A DNA stretch of 64,000 nt from NCBI RefSeq assembly GCF_002994745.2, contig NC_037090.1, forward strand, positions 6,197,501 through 6,261,500, read 5' to 3'. The DNA is from Rosa chinensis. Lineage: Eukaryota; Streptophyta; Magnoliopsida; Rosales; Rosaceae. The stretch's first letter is position 1. The number at the start of each line of letters is the position of its first letter. Positions 1 through 11,400 of this stretch are shown here, in pieces. The position numbers and the translations under genes are program-made. The notes beneath the pieces were generated by a model. That model saw nothing but the letters and a program-made list of their open reading frames with translations. It ran no database searches and was not told where the DNA came from.

Positions 1-410
1 ATGGTGTGCGTAGTCGCACTATCAGCGAGACATTGTAGTTCATCCATTCCTTAAGAGAAAAGCTCGTAATTAAAAAGGAGTCATAAAGGAAAGAACTCAA
101 CTTTTATTAATAAGCCAAACGAAATTACATCATCATTTATTTCATCAAAGAAAGCGTAATCCAATAAACTTAGTTAATGCAAAGCAATGGTAGTCGTCTA
201 ACTTCTTTCGGTAATTCCAATGCAAAGGTGACCAGGTGAGTAGAGAGATGTTGGTGGAGCAAAGGCTCGCTTAAGTACCAATTATCTCAAAACCTTCCTA
301 GACATCACAATTACATTGAGTACGCCTACTTTTGAAGAAAGATTAATCCCATTGGCATCTACTATAGGATAATGTGGCGATTGCCTACATCTCTTAGAAA
401 ATGAGAAGAC
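1..410 (-). mobile_element. Internal 3' part of copia-type element (cut by window edge)
   Basis: This stretch lies downstream of the gag stop codon when read on the minus strand. I see no protease, integrase or reverse transcriptase motif in it and no copy of the 217-bp LTR found at 2561-2777. The 3' LTR, and pol if there is one, must therefore lie beyond the left edge. The decamer GCGTAGTCGC at 8-17 recurs in the element's leader at 1630-1639, with a one-base variant at 1595-1604. Confidence 0.5.
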
Positions 411-1520
411 TTAATCAAAATCGCCAGTTTCTGGGTTTTGATTTTTGTCGTCTTCCACCCTTAGATCGAGATTGCCATCTTGATCTTCTTGTTCCATGTA
501 ATTTGCCTCCCTTGCTTCACGATACATTTTGTACGCGTTTGCAACATTCTGGGATGCTTTACATGCCCTTGCCCAATGTCCAGGTAGTCCACATCGGAGA
601 CAAGCATCATTATGGTCAGGTTCCCTTGATCGAGGTGCTTTAGGAGCACTTTGAAAACGGTTGTTTCCATTGGTGGTGTTACCACCATAACCGGAGGCTT
701 GGCCTCGCTCTCTCTTCACACGTTTACCACCACGGTTCCGTGCACGCCTATCTTGGCGGTTTCCTTCCTCTTTAGGGCGAGAATATGGACCTGAACGTCC
801 ATAATTATCCCTTCTTTTAGGGTTTCGCTCCTTGCGTCCTCCCTTGGAGGTGCGACTATAATTAGACTCCGGAATTGACTTGGTTCCCACGGGTCTAGAG
901 TTATAGTTCTTCACAAGTATGTTGTCGTGCTTTTCAGCTACGTTCATGACACCAATTAGCTCATGAAATCTTGTGATGCGTCTAGCATTGATATCAATTC
1001 GATAGTTTTTAGCTATCATTAATGCAGAGACAGGGAAGGTAGAGAGAGTTTTCTCGATCAACATCGTATCAGTGATTTGATGTCCACAGAATTCCATCAT
1101 AGACTTGATACGAAGTGCTTCCGAATTGTAGTCAAGAACTGTCTTGAAATCACAGAAGCGGAGGCTTTGCCATCTCTCTTCTAAGTCGGGAAGCAGGGAA
1201 TCACGGACGTTGCCAAAACGCTGCTCGAGTTCTACCCATAGCTTTCTTGGGTCTTCCTCATTGAGGTACTCATTTTGGAGCGCGTCATTCATGTGCCTTG
1301 TCATGAGAATGATGGCTTTTGCTTCATTAGCCTCTCTCTTTGCTCTATTTGCTTCAAAAGCAAGAGCTTGTTGAGGAGTAAGCACGTCCTGACTCGGCTC
1401 TTGGATCGTACTCAGGATCCCATCAGCCTTAAGATGCTGGCGCATATCACGGATCCACCTGTGGTATCCTGCGCCTGTTGTCCCTAGTGGGTTGAAGCTC
1501 AACTTGTTCAGGTTACTCAT
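411..1520 (-). CDS. Ty1/copia-type Gag protein (retrotransposon)
   Basis: A 369-residue Gag-like protein that would coat retrotransposon RNA in cytoplasmic particles. The N-terminal two thirds have the helical plant copia Gag pattern (WIRDM near the start, then LWVELEQRFG and LRIKSMM). A basic Arg/Lys/Gly-rich stretch follows, then a CCHC zinc knuckle at residues 307-320 (C-x2-C-x4-H-x4-C) and an acidic tail. The ATG at 1518-1520 is preferred over the upstream open frame reaching 1610, because the extra 30 residues look like translated leader. Gag ends at its own stop instead of running into pol, as in GAG-only or gag-pol-separated elements. Pol could still lie beyond the window edge. The frame is intact, so the insertion may be fairly young. 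Confidence 0.85.
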   Translation of the reverse strand: MSNLNKLSFNPLGTTGAGYHRWIRDMRQHLKADGILSTIQEPSQDVLTPQQALAFEANRAKREANEAKAIILMTRHMNDALQNEYLNEEDPRKLWVELEQRFGNVRDSLLPDLEERWQSLRFCDFKTVLDYNSEALRIKSMMEFCGHQITDTMLIEKTLSTFPVSALMIAKNYRIDINARRITRFHELIGVMNVAEKHDNILVKNYNSRPVGTKSIPESNYSRTSKGGRKERNPKRRDNYGRSGPYSRPKEEGNRQDRRARNRGGKRVKRERGQASGYGGNTTNGNNRFQSAPKAPRSREPDHNDACLRCGLPGHWARACKASQNVANAYKMYREAREANYMEQEDQDGNLDLRVEDDKNQNPETGDFD

Positions 1521-1915
1521 CCTGAAGAACAACAAGAAAATAGGGTTAGTTTCGGAGCGAAAAAGGCTACCACGAAAAACTATAAACTTTCTGAGCGTAA
1601 TCGCTTTCAAGAAATTAGGGATTTTCTGAGCGTAGTCGCTTCCAAGAAAATCTTGATTCCAAGAGGGGTTTTGGATTAAATCGAAACAATGATGTATGTG
1701 GTCGATTGTTTTCTTCTCAACAAATTCTAAGTTTGGAGGACTCTACAAGCTCCAAGCTTGGAGTGAGCACGAACCCCCACAGTTCGGCCTTTTTGGTCTC
1801 CCCTATGAAGAAGAAAGGGGGGTAGAATAAGGGATGTTGGAAGTCCCCGTGAAAAGAAGAGAAAAGTAATAAAAACTTCAAAAACGGGAACTTTTAGAAA
1901 AGTTTACCTTAAGAA

Positions 1916-2350
1916 TTGACCGGAAAAAGTGTCCGGAAAGTCGCCGGAAAAGTGGCCGGAAGTCGCCGGAAAAGTGTCCGAAAGTCGCCGGAAAAATGTC
2001 CGAAAGTGGCCGGAAAAGTTGTCGGAAAAGTGGCCGGAAAAGTTGCCGGAAAAGTGGCCGGAAAATGGCTCGGCAGGTGCTCGGCAGGCTGTCGGCAGGT
2101 GCTCGGCAGGGGGGCTCGGCAGGGGGGCTCGGCAGCTGTCGGCAGGTGCTCGGCAGGGGGTCTGCAGGGCTCTCGGCAGGTGGTGTGCAGGGGTCTCGGC
2201 AGGTGCTCGGCAGGTCTCGGCAGGTGGTGTGCAGGGGCCTCGGCAGCTGCTCGGCAGGTGATGTGCAGGGCTCTCGGCAGGTGCTCGGCAGGTCTCGGCA
2301 GGTGGTGTGCAGGGGCCTCGGCAGCTGCTCGGCAGCGGTTCGGCAGCGGT
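1916..2350 (-). repeat. GC-rich tandem repeats in the retroelement leader
   Basis: Two adjoining short tandem arrays lie between the primer-binding site and gag. In plus-strand order, 1916-2065 is built on units such as CCGGAAAAGTGGCCGGAAGT, and 2066-2345 on units such as CTCGGCAGGTG and GTGTGCAGGGG. Both are much richer in G and C than their surroundings. The plus strand stays open in several frames only because the repeats lack stop codons, so those frames are not genes. The position matches the untranslated leader, where retroelement RNA carries dimerisation and packaging signals. Such a role is an inference. Confidence 0.8.
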
Positions 2351-2548
2351 TCAGGAATTCCAGAGGCCGGTTCAGGCTGTTTTTGGCCGGTTTTGGAGGT
2401 TCTGAGACCGGTTCTGAGCTTCTGGGATCAAAGGCTTTGATATGTGATAGGATTTGGGGGTTTCTTGTAAGGTTGGTAAAATGACCTAGTTCGGATCAAG
2501 AACTTTCACTACTCTAATCGATTTCGATTCTAATTCTAGAGCGATTTC

Positions 2549-2560
2549 GTGCTGATAACG
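2549..2560 (-). promoter_or_regulatory. Primer-binding site abutting the LTR
   Basis: Read on the minus strand, the base after the LTR terminus (...AACA) begins CGTTATCAGCACG. This is not the usual plant initiator-tRNA-Met site (TGGTATCAGAGC). Its complement, CGTGCTGATAACG, matches the anticodon arm of plant tRNA-Ile(AAU) as I remember it, with G at the base that is inosine in the mature tRNA. That would mean priming from a tRNA fragment or an internal site. Confidence 0.5.
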
Positions 2561-2777
2561 TGTTTCAGAGAAACTGAAGAGTGAATTGGTGAGTCTTCTT
2601 CTCATATTGAGGGGGTTTATATAGGGTTACAAAGTAGTGTAAATTTGCCCTACATACATTAGTATATTTGCTACACAATTTCTCTACCTCTCAATGTGCA
2701 TTTCATACAAACCACACATTCTCCACTTCTTAAGTGCATACTCCATGATATAGACATTTTACCTATTTACTACAACA
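2561..2777 (-). mobile_element. 5' LTR of the copia-type element (217 bp)
   Basis: On the minus strand the LTR begins TGTTGTAG at 2777 and ends CTGAAACA at 2561, giving inverted TGTT...AACA termini. A TATA motif (TATATAAA) lies at about 2616-2623 and would start transcription towards gag. The right border is placed by the terminus only. The matching 3' LTR and the 5-bp target duplication cannot be checked because the other end is outside the window. Confidence 0.7.
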
Positions 2778-3719
2778 TTTGTCAAATTATTGCAGATTTT
2801 TTATACAATGAATTTTGAGTGGACCTGTAGCATCAGCATGAATATGAACAAGCAGCAGAGAAAAGCTTTGAAGTTGACAACATGCGTAAGGTCGCCACCC
2901 ATCACCCTCCAAAAACTGTGAATTAAAAGATACAAGGTACAGCTCTGATGAAGGAGAGCTGCACAGAAACCCATTTTTGTTTCTTTTTTTGTTAAACCAA
3001 AATATCCCCCACCCGTAGGTAATGACTAATCCCTCTCGAGCCGGGTCGGACCCCATTTTTGTTTCTTTTTTGGACCCACTTCATTAATCTCTTATTACTC
3101 TCCTGGTGTGATGTTTGTGGATCAATAATGTACAATACAATTTTGGTTGCATAGGTGGGTGCTTTAGTCATGCCTCGAATGATATCATAGTCGATCATGA
3201 TTATAGATGATTGACAATTTTATTTCTTGAGTAAAAAAAATAAAAAAAATTGTCACATAACATTCATGAGGTGATCGTCATTGTTGATATCTGTCAATCT
3301 CTCAATTTCATCAAAACAGTTTTATAACGTGTTTAGGTTAGGTGATCAAAACTTGTATTTTTCGATTTGTGCTTTTTTTGAATCAATTTTTCAATTTTCA
3401 AGTCTTTGACTGAAAAGACATTGATGCACATGCCTCGAAAATTACACATTCAGCTCATTTCCAAGCAAAATTTACCTCATTTTCCATGAAAAATTAAAAA
3501 ATATTGGAGGAAGAAGAAGTTTCCCTTTGAACTCTTTTTTGTTTCTTTGGAGAATGGGTTTCCTTTTGAACTCCAATCAAGGCAATTCCCCAAAATCTTC
3601 GTCCAAAAGAATAAGTACACGTGGCATGGCACTGATAAGTTAGTGGGTACATCAAAAATAGTAAAAATATTTCCCAAAGAAAAAAGTTGAAATCTTTGAT
3701 ACTCCACAGGTCTCATCAG
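2778..3719. other. Intergenic DNA upstream of the TRM-like gene
   Basis: No gene is seen. A 20-bp T-rich string (CCCATTTTTGTTTCTTTTTT) occurs at about 2970 and again at about 3051, bracketing some 60 bp that look inserted. The right part is AT-rich and is the likely promoter of the gene starting near 3720. Confidence 0.5.
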
Positions 3720-4232
3720 CCACTCAACACAACAGCTCTCATCATCACCACTGTTCTGTTCTGTGTTGTCTTGTGTTTCTTTCTTCTTCTCATTTTCGAT
3801 TCTTTACTCAACTCAGACCTTTCTTGTTCTTCAATTTTAAACCTTTACTATTTTCTTGGGTCACTCTGTCTCTCACTCTCTGCAAGTTTGGTTCTCCCAC
3901 TTTGACTCTTCCTCACATTTTTAAAGACTCGAACTTTTTCTTTCTTTACTCTTTCAGATCCTTATTTTCTTCCCCATTTCCCACTGTGCTTGTTATTTAG
4001 TGCAAAGGGTTAACCCCAAATAGAGAAAAGAGAGGAACTTGGGTTTTGGGGAATGTGGGTTCTTGGGTGTGGTTTAGATTGGTTTGGAGGGTACCCATTT
4101 GAATAAAGGTGTTTAAATCTTGGTTTCTGATTCTGGGTAGTTTGAGATTTGAGTGATTTGTTGTTTCTGTCAAGTAAAGGAGTGAGCTTTGAAGTTTGGA
4201 GAATGCGGCTTTGGCAGATGGAGGAATTTTAG

Positions 4233-4617
4233 GTAAGACTGAGACTGAAATGGTTTGTGCTTTGTGCTTTCTTTTCATTTGAAAATGTCTTTGGTGGTTT
4301 ATTCTGATTTGATTTGTTCTTGATTTCAATAATGTGGCACTCTGTAAGAAAATTTTGAATGGTCATTATTGTCTATATGTTTCTGAAAATGGAGCTTTAG
4401 GAGTTAATGGGTTCTTTTAAGTTGTGACAGAGCAATGTAGGTAGAGTTGATCTTGCGATAAGTAATTGTTGATATTGTGCTATTTCGATTCTTTTGCACA
4501 TTCTTTGTTGGGTCGGATTTTGCAATCTAAAGGTTTGAAGCATGGCAAATTCTTGTATAATGGGTTCTGTTTAGTAACATTGTTTAGTTAAAATCACCAA
4601 CTCTTATGGGTTTGCAG
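4233..4617 (+). other. Intron in the 5' UTR of the TRM-like gene
   Basis: A GTAAGA donor at 4233 and a TTTGCAG acceptor ending at 4617 fit an intron just before the start codon at 4626. The preceding CT-rich transcribed leader seems to start around 3700-3750. The splice is read from consensus only. Confidence 0.6.
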
Positions 4618-4625
4618 ATGAGAAA

Positions 4626-7600
4626 ATGGAGGTTGAGAAAAAACGTTCAAAAGGTTTTTTCAATTTATTTGATTGGAATGGCAAATCTCGGAAGAAGCTC
4701 TTCTCTAGCAATTCTGAATCATCAGGTAGGTATCAACTTCTCATGTATGTTTGGGTATGCGTCTTGCATATCTGTTCAGTAGGTGTTTCTTAGTTGATCA
4801 TAATCCTTACTTTAATGCCATTTTGACTGTAAAGGATCACAGCAAGGAAAAGAGAATGTGGAGAATTTCTCGCAGACACGGCTCAATAGGGTAGGAAATG
4901 ATTCTCTACCCTCTCATTTTTGTCTTCCTCTTGTGTTTTTTTTTTGTTTGGTATAGTTGGTAAGAATCTGGTTTTTTATACTATGGGTATATTTCCAGGT
5001 TGAGCTGGATGAGAAAGGAGCAAGTTCAAGTAATAAAGGAAGCAGCGATTGGAATTGTGCTTCGTCGGTGACTAGTGATGAAGGAGGTGGGAGTAGAGCC
5101 CCTGGGGTAGTTGCTAGATTAATGGGTCTTGATTCATTGCCAACTTCAACGGTTACTGATTCATCTTCTACCTTATCAATCGACTCCCACTCACTTAGAG
5201 TAACTCATCATGACAGGGTCAATCCTAATTTGTGGGGTGATTTTTATGCCACGGATTACATGAATATGCCCAACAAGCTGGATACAGTTTCAAGGAATCC
5301 TGTAGAATCTAGGGCACAGAGGGTGCAAAACCGGCCAATTGAGAGATTTCAAACAGAAGTCTTGCCTCCAAAATCAGCCAAGTCTATTCCAGTTACTCAC
5401 CATAAGCTTTTGTCACCTATCAAGACTCCTGGCTTCATCCCAACAAAGAATGCGGCTTACATAATGGAAGCAGCTGCAAAGATGATTGAGGCAAGTCCTA
5501 GAGAATCTTCCAAGAGCGAAATGTCATCTATGAGGTCGTCTTCAATTCCATTGAGAATTCGGGATTTGAAAGAGAAGATGGAAGCTGTGCCTAAAGTATC
5601 AAGACCTGAACGACCCAATGCTAAATATATGAAAGGAAGGCCTGGTTACAGGAGCTATAATGGGTCAGATAATGTACCAGTACTCAAGGCTTCTGTGGAT
5701 TCAGAAAAACAGAATTACAATGATATAAGGAATAAGGGAAAAGCAGTACCACTGGCAGTACAAGCAAAGGCCAATCTTCAGAGAAAGGAAGGGTCCCCTC
5801 CCTTCAGTCATAGAAGTTTCACAAACCAGAAGGAACAGAATGAGGTCAAACAAAATGAGTTCTCCAAGAGCCGGCAAAGCACACAGAGACCTGTGCATAA
5901 GAGAACTTCTGCTGTCAGCAACAGAAGTGTGCTCAAGCAGAACAACCAGAAGCAGAATTGTGTATCTGACAAAGATAAAATGACTTCAAAGAATGTGGTT
6001 CCTAATCAACCTACTAGAAGAATGCGGTCAATTAATGGCTCTAGTCGGCCAAATAGGACTGTAAATAAGGTTCTTGTAAACTCTGAAACTGGATCAAGAA
6101 AGATGGGCTCAATGGCAACTGCTACCGGAAAGGAATTCTCCACAGTTAAAGATGTCTCTGGGAAGATACGGTCTGCTAGTCAGGACTTTCATTTAGAAGA
6201 AACTGCTGCTTATAATGGATTGATCGGTAAGGATGAAAGGTCTGTAAAATGTAATGTTGCAATGGAGGGGTACACCAATTTGTGCATGGATAATAGAAAA
6301 CAAGACATGGATGTTGTTTCATTTACATTCACTTCTCCCCTGAAAAAATCCATTTCTGAATTGCAGTCCACTGGCCAAGTTGTGAGTATGAATAACAGAT
6401 TTTGTATCGATTCTTTTGGTAATAATGATCAGCAAAGCGACCCAGAGCATTTTACACTTTCTTTACCTGGGTTGAATGTGATTGGTGGTGATGCTTTGAG
6501 TGTTCTTTTGGAACAAAAGCTTCAAGAATTGACATGCAAAGTTGAGTCATCTCAGCATAACCTGTTTGGTGAAGGGACTTCTGCTAGTTCTTCGTCTAGC
6601 TTGCAAGATTTGGTTTCCAGTGAGGCAAGCACCACATCAAGAGGCAAGAAGTTCGAACTTGGTTTGCTCAGAGATAAAGTTGATGACATAGCAGACTTTG
6701 ATTTTCCGTCACCTGATGTAAACCAAAAGTGGCAGGTTTGTTTCTTTTGTGTTTAAATTTTTCTCCTGCTACTGTTTTATTCTTAATGTTCTTGAATCAT
6801 GATCTGTTTCCTTGTTTTTTTAAGATGGAGTGACATAGGACTTAAGGTGTTTCAAAGGACTTAATTGTTTCTGCTAAATGTTTAAATGGTGGTTTTCCTT
6901 GAACCCAGAAACTAAATATGTTATGTACATCAGTTAGTTGCGGTAATAAATAAACAATGATCGAATCAAATGTTGTTCCTAAAACTCCTTCTGATAACTT
7001 GAGCAAATTATTTATCATGTGGATGAATATTTGGGTTGTGGGTAGGTCCTGCACAGATGCAATCACTTAAACACGATATTAGACCATTCAGACTGGATTA
7101 GTTTTGGCAACCAGACTGTAAAGCAATTTATTTTGTTGCCAAATTAAAATCATATATGCATTTTTAAAATATGAAATCATACTTCACTAGTCTATGTTCT
7201 CTATTAAAGTTCAAATGCCCTATACAGAGCGAAGATGTTAGAGATGAAGTTAGCTTTAGTATTAGTAATCTTCATTTGATCAAGAAGTTATTGCTGAAGG
7301 ATATACTATTTCAATTAGTTGCAATAAATTTGAACATGCCTTTCATCAAAAGAGCCGAGTTATCATGTTTGCATCATGAAGACGCTAATCAAGTTCTGTT
7401 GAACAATTTCAGGGACCAGAAGGGATGGAAGAGTGTAGCAGTAGCAGCAAAAACAGTGGAACTGGAAAGGATTTTGATTATCATCTTAACCCACTTTCAT
7501 TTTTGGAACCCTCATTTGAGAGTGGAAGCTGCACAGATAACAGAAGCAGTGCCAATGGTAGATTTACTCTTCCTCTATATTTTACCTTTCAGTACATACA

Positions 7601-8419
7601 TTCATAAAAATAAGTGTCGATTATAAAAAACAAAATTTTCCCTATGGTATAATTAGAGAAGACAAGCTTGGTGAAGGCTCTTGTATGGTGCGCATATATT
7701 ACAATATTTTGAAAGAATACATGCACTTCTGAAAGAAAAATGACTGAACGTGTGTATTATGCTCTCCATTTACAGGATGTGAGAGTGAGAGGTGTTCATT
7801 TGCTCAAGCTCAAGATCAAATCAATTTATTCTCCACATTTGAAATCCAACCATGTGGTGCTTCCGAGTTATCTGACTCGGCCTTCACTTGGGAAGTGAGT
7901 GGAAAAAATATGACTAGAATATTTGGTTTTCATTCTCCCAATCAATCAAACGATTGGGAACGAGAATATGTGCAGTATATACTTAGCCAGGTGGACTTAG
8001 TGATTGAAGATTTTGCATTGGGTGATGCCGACTGTGCTATTTCCCCAAATCTCTTTGATAATTTACACTATCAAGAAGAGTATCCGAAGCTCCAGCAGAA
8101 GCTCTTGTTTGACAGTGTAAACGAAAGCCTGCACAACAGATGCAAGCAAATTGTTGTTGGAAGCCGGAAAGCATGGGATAGATGGGAGACATTGTCGCAG
8201 AGGAAGGAATCGTTGGCTGAGGAACTGTATAAAGAAATTTCGGTTTGGAAAAATATGGGGGACTTGATGGCCGATGACCTTGTGGACAAGGACATGAGCA
8301 CTCAGCGTGGGAGATGGCTCGACTTTGAGATTGAAGCATTTGAGGAAGCTGTAGAGATTGAGAAGGGAATACTAGGTTGTTTAGTAGATGAGTTAGTATC
8401 TGATATTCTGCTGTATTAG
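4626..8419 (+). CDS. TON1-recruiting-motif (TRM6/7/8-like) protein, DUF3741/DUF4378
   Basis: An 893-residue member of the TRM family, which recruits TON1 and a PP2A phosphatase to microtubules and so affects cortical arrays and cell shape. Exons are 4626-4725, 4835-4890, 4999-6735, 7413-7557 and 7776-8419, all in phase. Visible motifs are a basic N-terminal patch (KGFFNLFDWNGKSRKKLF, about residues 9-26), VARLMGLD at 90-97 (the DUF3741/M3 motif), a long Ser-rich disordered middle, and a C-terminal DUF4378 block with GRWLDFEIEAFEEAVEIEKG near the end. The start fits the conserved MEVEK N-terminus that I recall for the TRM6/7/8 subgroup. An upstream ATG at 4618 is out of frame. The subgroup assignment is from memory; the family assignment is firm. 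Confidence 0.92.
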
Positions 8420-11400
8420 ACCCTCCTAAGGTGACCTTGTACTATGAAGTTCATTGCAATGTATCATAGCAGGTCGAATAATTTACCTGGTGGATAATGT
8501 AGGATAATCTTTTTTCTGATCTAATTTTCAGTCAGTCACTATTTTATCTTTGCTGAGAATCTACAGCACATTATGTATATCGTCATCGTGTAATTTCGAG
8601 TAGTATAGAACTTATTATTTTACTGGGAGTTATGGGAAGGTTATACGCAAAACTCCAAAAGTACTGGTCTGGTGGAGCTTTCATATTTATTATTACTGCT
8701 GCACACTGCAATATCTACGGGATGTAAAGTTGTGTAAAGTTACTACGCAAAAGATTCCATCTTTAACCTCTCAGATACCTTTTGAGGATCCTGGGTTTGT
8801 TAGGAACAGTAAATTAGACTAAGGTCTGTTGTCAGGACCCTTTATCTCATCAATGAACCATGTGATTTCAGGTACTTTCAAGCTTTGCAATGGTACCAAT
8901 CTGACCTCTGGCCAGTGAAGGGTCCAGTACTGCTCAGACTAGAAATTGACTGGTAGAGTTGTAGAGTAAATTTCCATGGTAAAATAGGGTTCGGGAGAAA
9001 CTGTCATGGCCTCCAAGAAAAAGGCATTTACCCCAAATGAAAAGTCTCCAATAACAAGAGCAGTAAACATTTAGGGGAAAATGAACAAACTTTAACCCAG
9101 AAACTTGTTCCCTTGGTTCTTTAACTAAAAACAGAAGCAACTGAACCAGAAACATGTGTGTTGCAATTTTATTGGGTCAGAGAAGCAGAGTTGTGCAACT
9201 AGAAGGATCTTATTGAGCCAATTGAAAACGAAGTGTCATAGTCTTCAAGTGCAATTCCTCCTTGAGGGAGACAAGGCTATCTGTATAATTGAACAGCAGC
9301 AGCATTTTCCTAATAAGTTCAACACATTGAAGATGACTATTAATTACTTGGGTTGCAGGACAGTAACTTCTCATTTATACCATAACATGTTAAAAGAAGA
9401 CTTGAGCTTTATATAGCAAACACAGAACCAACATTTATGGGGCTGCTATAACAACTAATGTACTCGGTGGTTGCATATTTTTGCTATATAACCCACAAAA
9501 AAGCCAGACACTACATTTAATTGACACTGCAAAACCACACACAATACAATCTCAATAACCTAAATCCTTGTCTCTTTTTTCTTCTTCTTAAAATTATCTC
9601 TTCAAAATACTTATAATGAAAATGGGTTGGCCATCCGAAACAGAAATAGATTATAGTAATCAAATAGCTGAATAATTTTTAATTTAACTGATTTTTAGAA
9701 GACTTGAAATATGTAGAAATTCCTCTCATTGACTTTAGATTTCTATAGAGGTTAACCTTGGCAGGGAAAAGATTGTCCAAATCTTAACAAACCAAATACC
9801 ACAATAGACCCATCATGAAGAATCTATCATCTTGATAATCATGTGTCACCAAAAGCTTACAAAGGCACATCAAGATGGTTATTCAAGTGGGGGCCTGCTT
9901 TCAACTTCTTTGAGTGATAAGTTCTGCATTTCTGTTTAGATTCAAACAAAAGAGTTCATATCAGTGTTACCTCATTTTCATTGATGTAGCGCCTAAGAAA
10001 GCCTACATCTTTATAAAGTTAAAGCTACAACCACCATGGATTGTTGGATTTGCTGGTATGGAAATTCATGGATGCCAAAAGTTGATTGTATGCAAAACCC
10101 TTATATTATAACACCCTAATGATGATAATTGATGAATAAATTCATGGGTATTATTTAATGGCTCATTGACTAGAAGCTTGTGGATGTGAAAAATAACATT
10201 TTTGTGATTTATGTACAGTAACCCGAGATTCACATTTCTCAGAAAACACAACATGTGCAGGTTTGGCTAAACCCACATGGTGGTTGCTCAAGTCTTTTGT
10301 CAAAACTAGATTGGTTCTTTTTTGTTATCCATATTTCCATACTCTTTCAGCCTGGTGGTGGTTAAGTGGTCTAGCCTTGAATCTGATACTGGTTTTGTGA
10401 TGTGGTCTTGTCACCAAAGCAAGATGCATCTCCCACTTGTTATAGTATTCCACCATTGCAAGTCACTTATAAATAAAAGGTAGTACAAAGAAACTGTGAA
10501 AGTGAAACTTGGCTGCTAATTAGACTAATTACTGCTCCAATAATGCCAGCTAAAATTTTAAGAAAGATAGTGTAGCTCTTGTCTTGTTGACAAGCCCTAG
10601 ATTATTAGATAAATTCGTAACATCAAACTTCATTTGGATTTAGTTACTCTATTTGAGTTTTTAGTCTAATCTTACATTACTCTCTTTGAGCTTAATTTTT
10701 CTTCAAATTTGATCAGATATTATTACTATCGGTCTTCATTTAATCTGTTAGAGATTCTCTTATACAGTCTTTTACAGATTCGGTATTTTTTGTTTTGATC
10801 TCCACTCTTGACCCCTAGGACACCAACATAGTATTGCACAAGAGGTTGACGAGTAGTTTCCGGCTTTTTCCATTTCAACCAAAAAATATAGCTGTGCATC
10901 TCTCCTGAGTCTCTTCCATACCAGATGGGTATGGCCAGTGCTGATATTCTGTCTTCCCCTCTCTCTCTCTCTCTCTCGTCTTAACCAATATTCTTATTTC
11001 TTGGGTAGAGGGAAACCTGAAAAGAGACCCCATCAAACAATGTTTACAGATTACTAGGTTAACTAGTATATTTATCCTCATTCTGATTAGCATATTATAC
11101 TTTAACCATAAGGCTTACTCGTTAAATACAATAGCTTAGTTTATTAATCACAATTGGTGGCTAAAGATGCAGAACCCTAGCCTTGGAATAGCTGCCCAAA
11201 AGTTAGGATCCTATGAGGAGAGCTATATGCCTTGTATTTGGAGATCAAAGGGTAATGTCCAAAACCGTTTCTGTGTTTTTTATTCTCAAATCTAGGCACC
11301 ACTCACCAGAAAACAAAATGTGGACAATTTAATAACATGTTTAAAGGAGATGAAGAACAATAAAGAAACTGGGTCATTGATCTCAAGGACAATCGGACGG

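Noticed and set aside
1521..1610. N-terminal extension of the Gag frame by 30 residues.
   Set aside because: The extra part looks like translated leader with repeat motifs, and the ATG at 1520 gives the usual Gag N-terminus.
1916..2484. Three overlapping plus-strand open frames of 110-174 codons rich in Gly, Ala, Arg and Ser.
   Set aside because: They exist only because the GC-rich tandem repeats lack stops. The region is the antisense of a retroelement leader.
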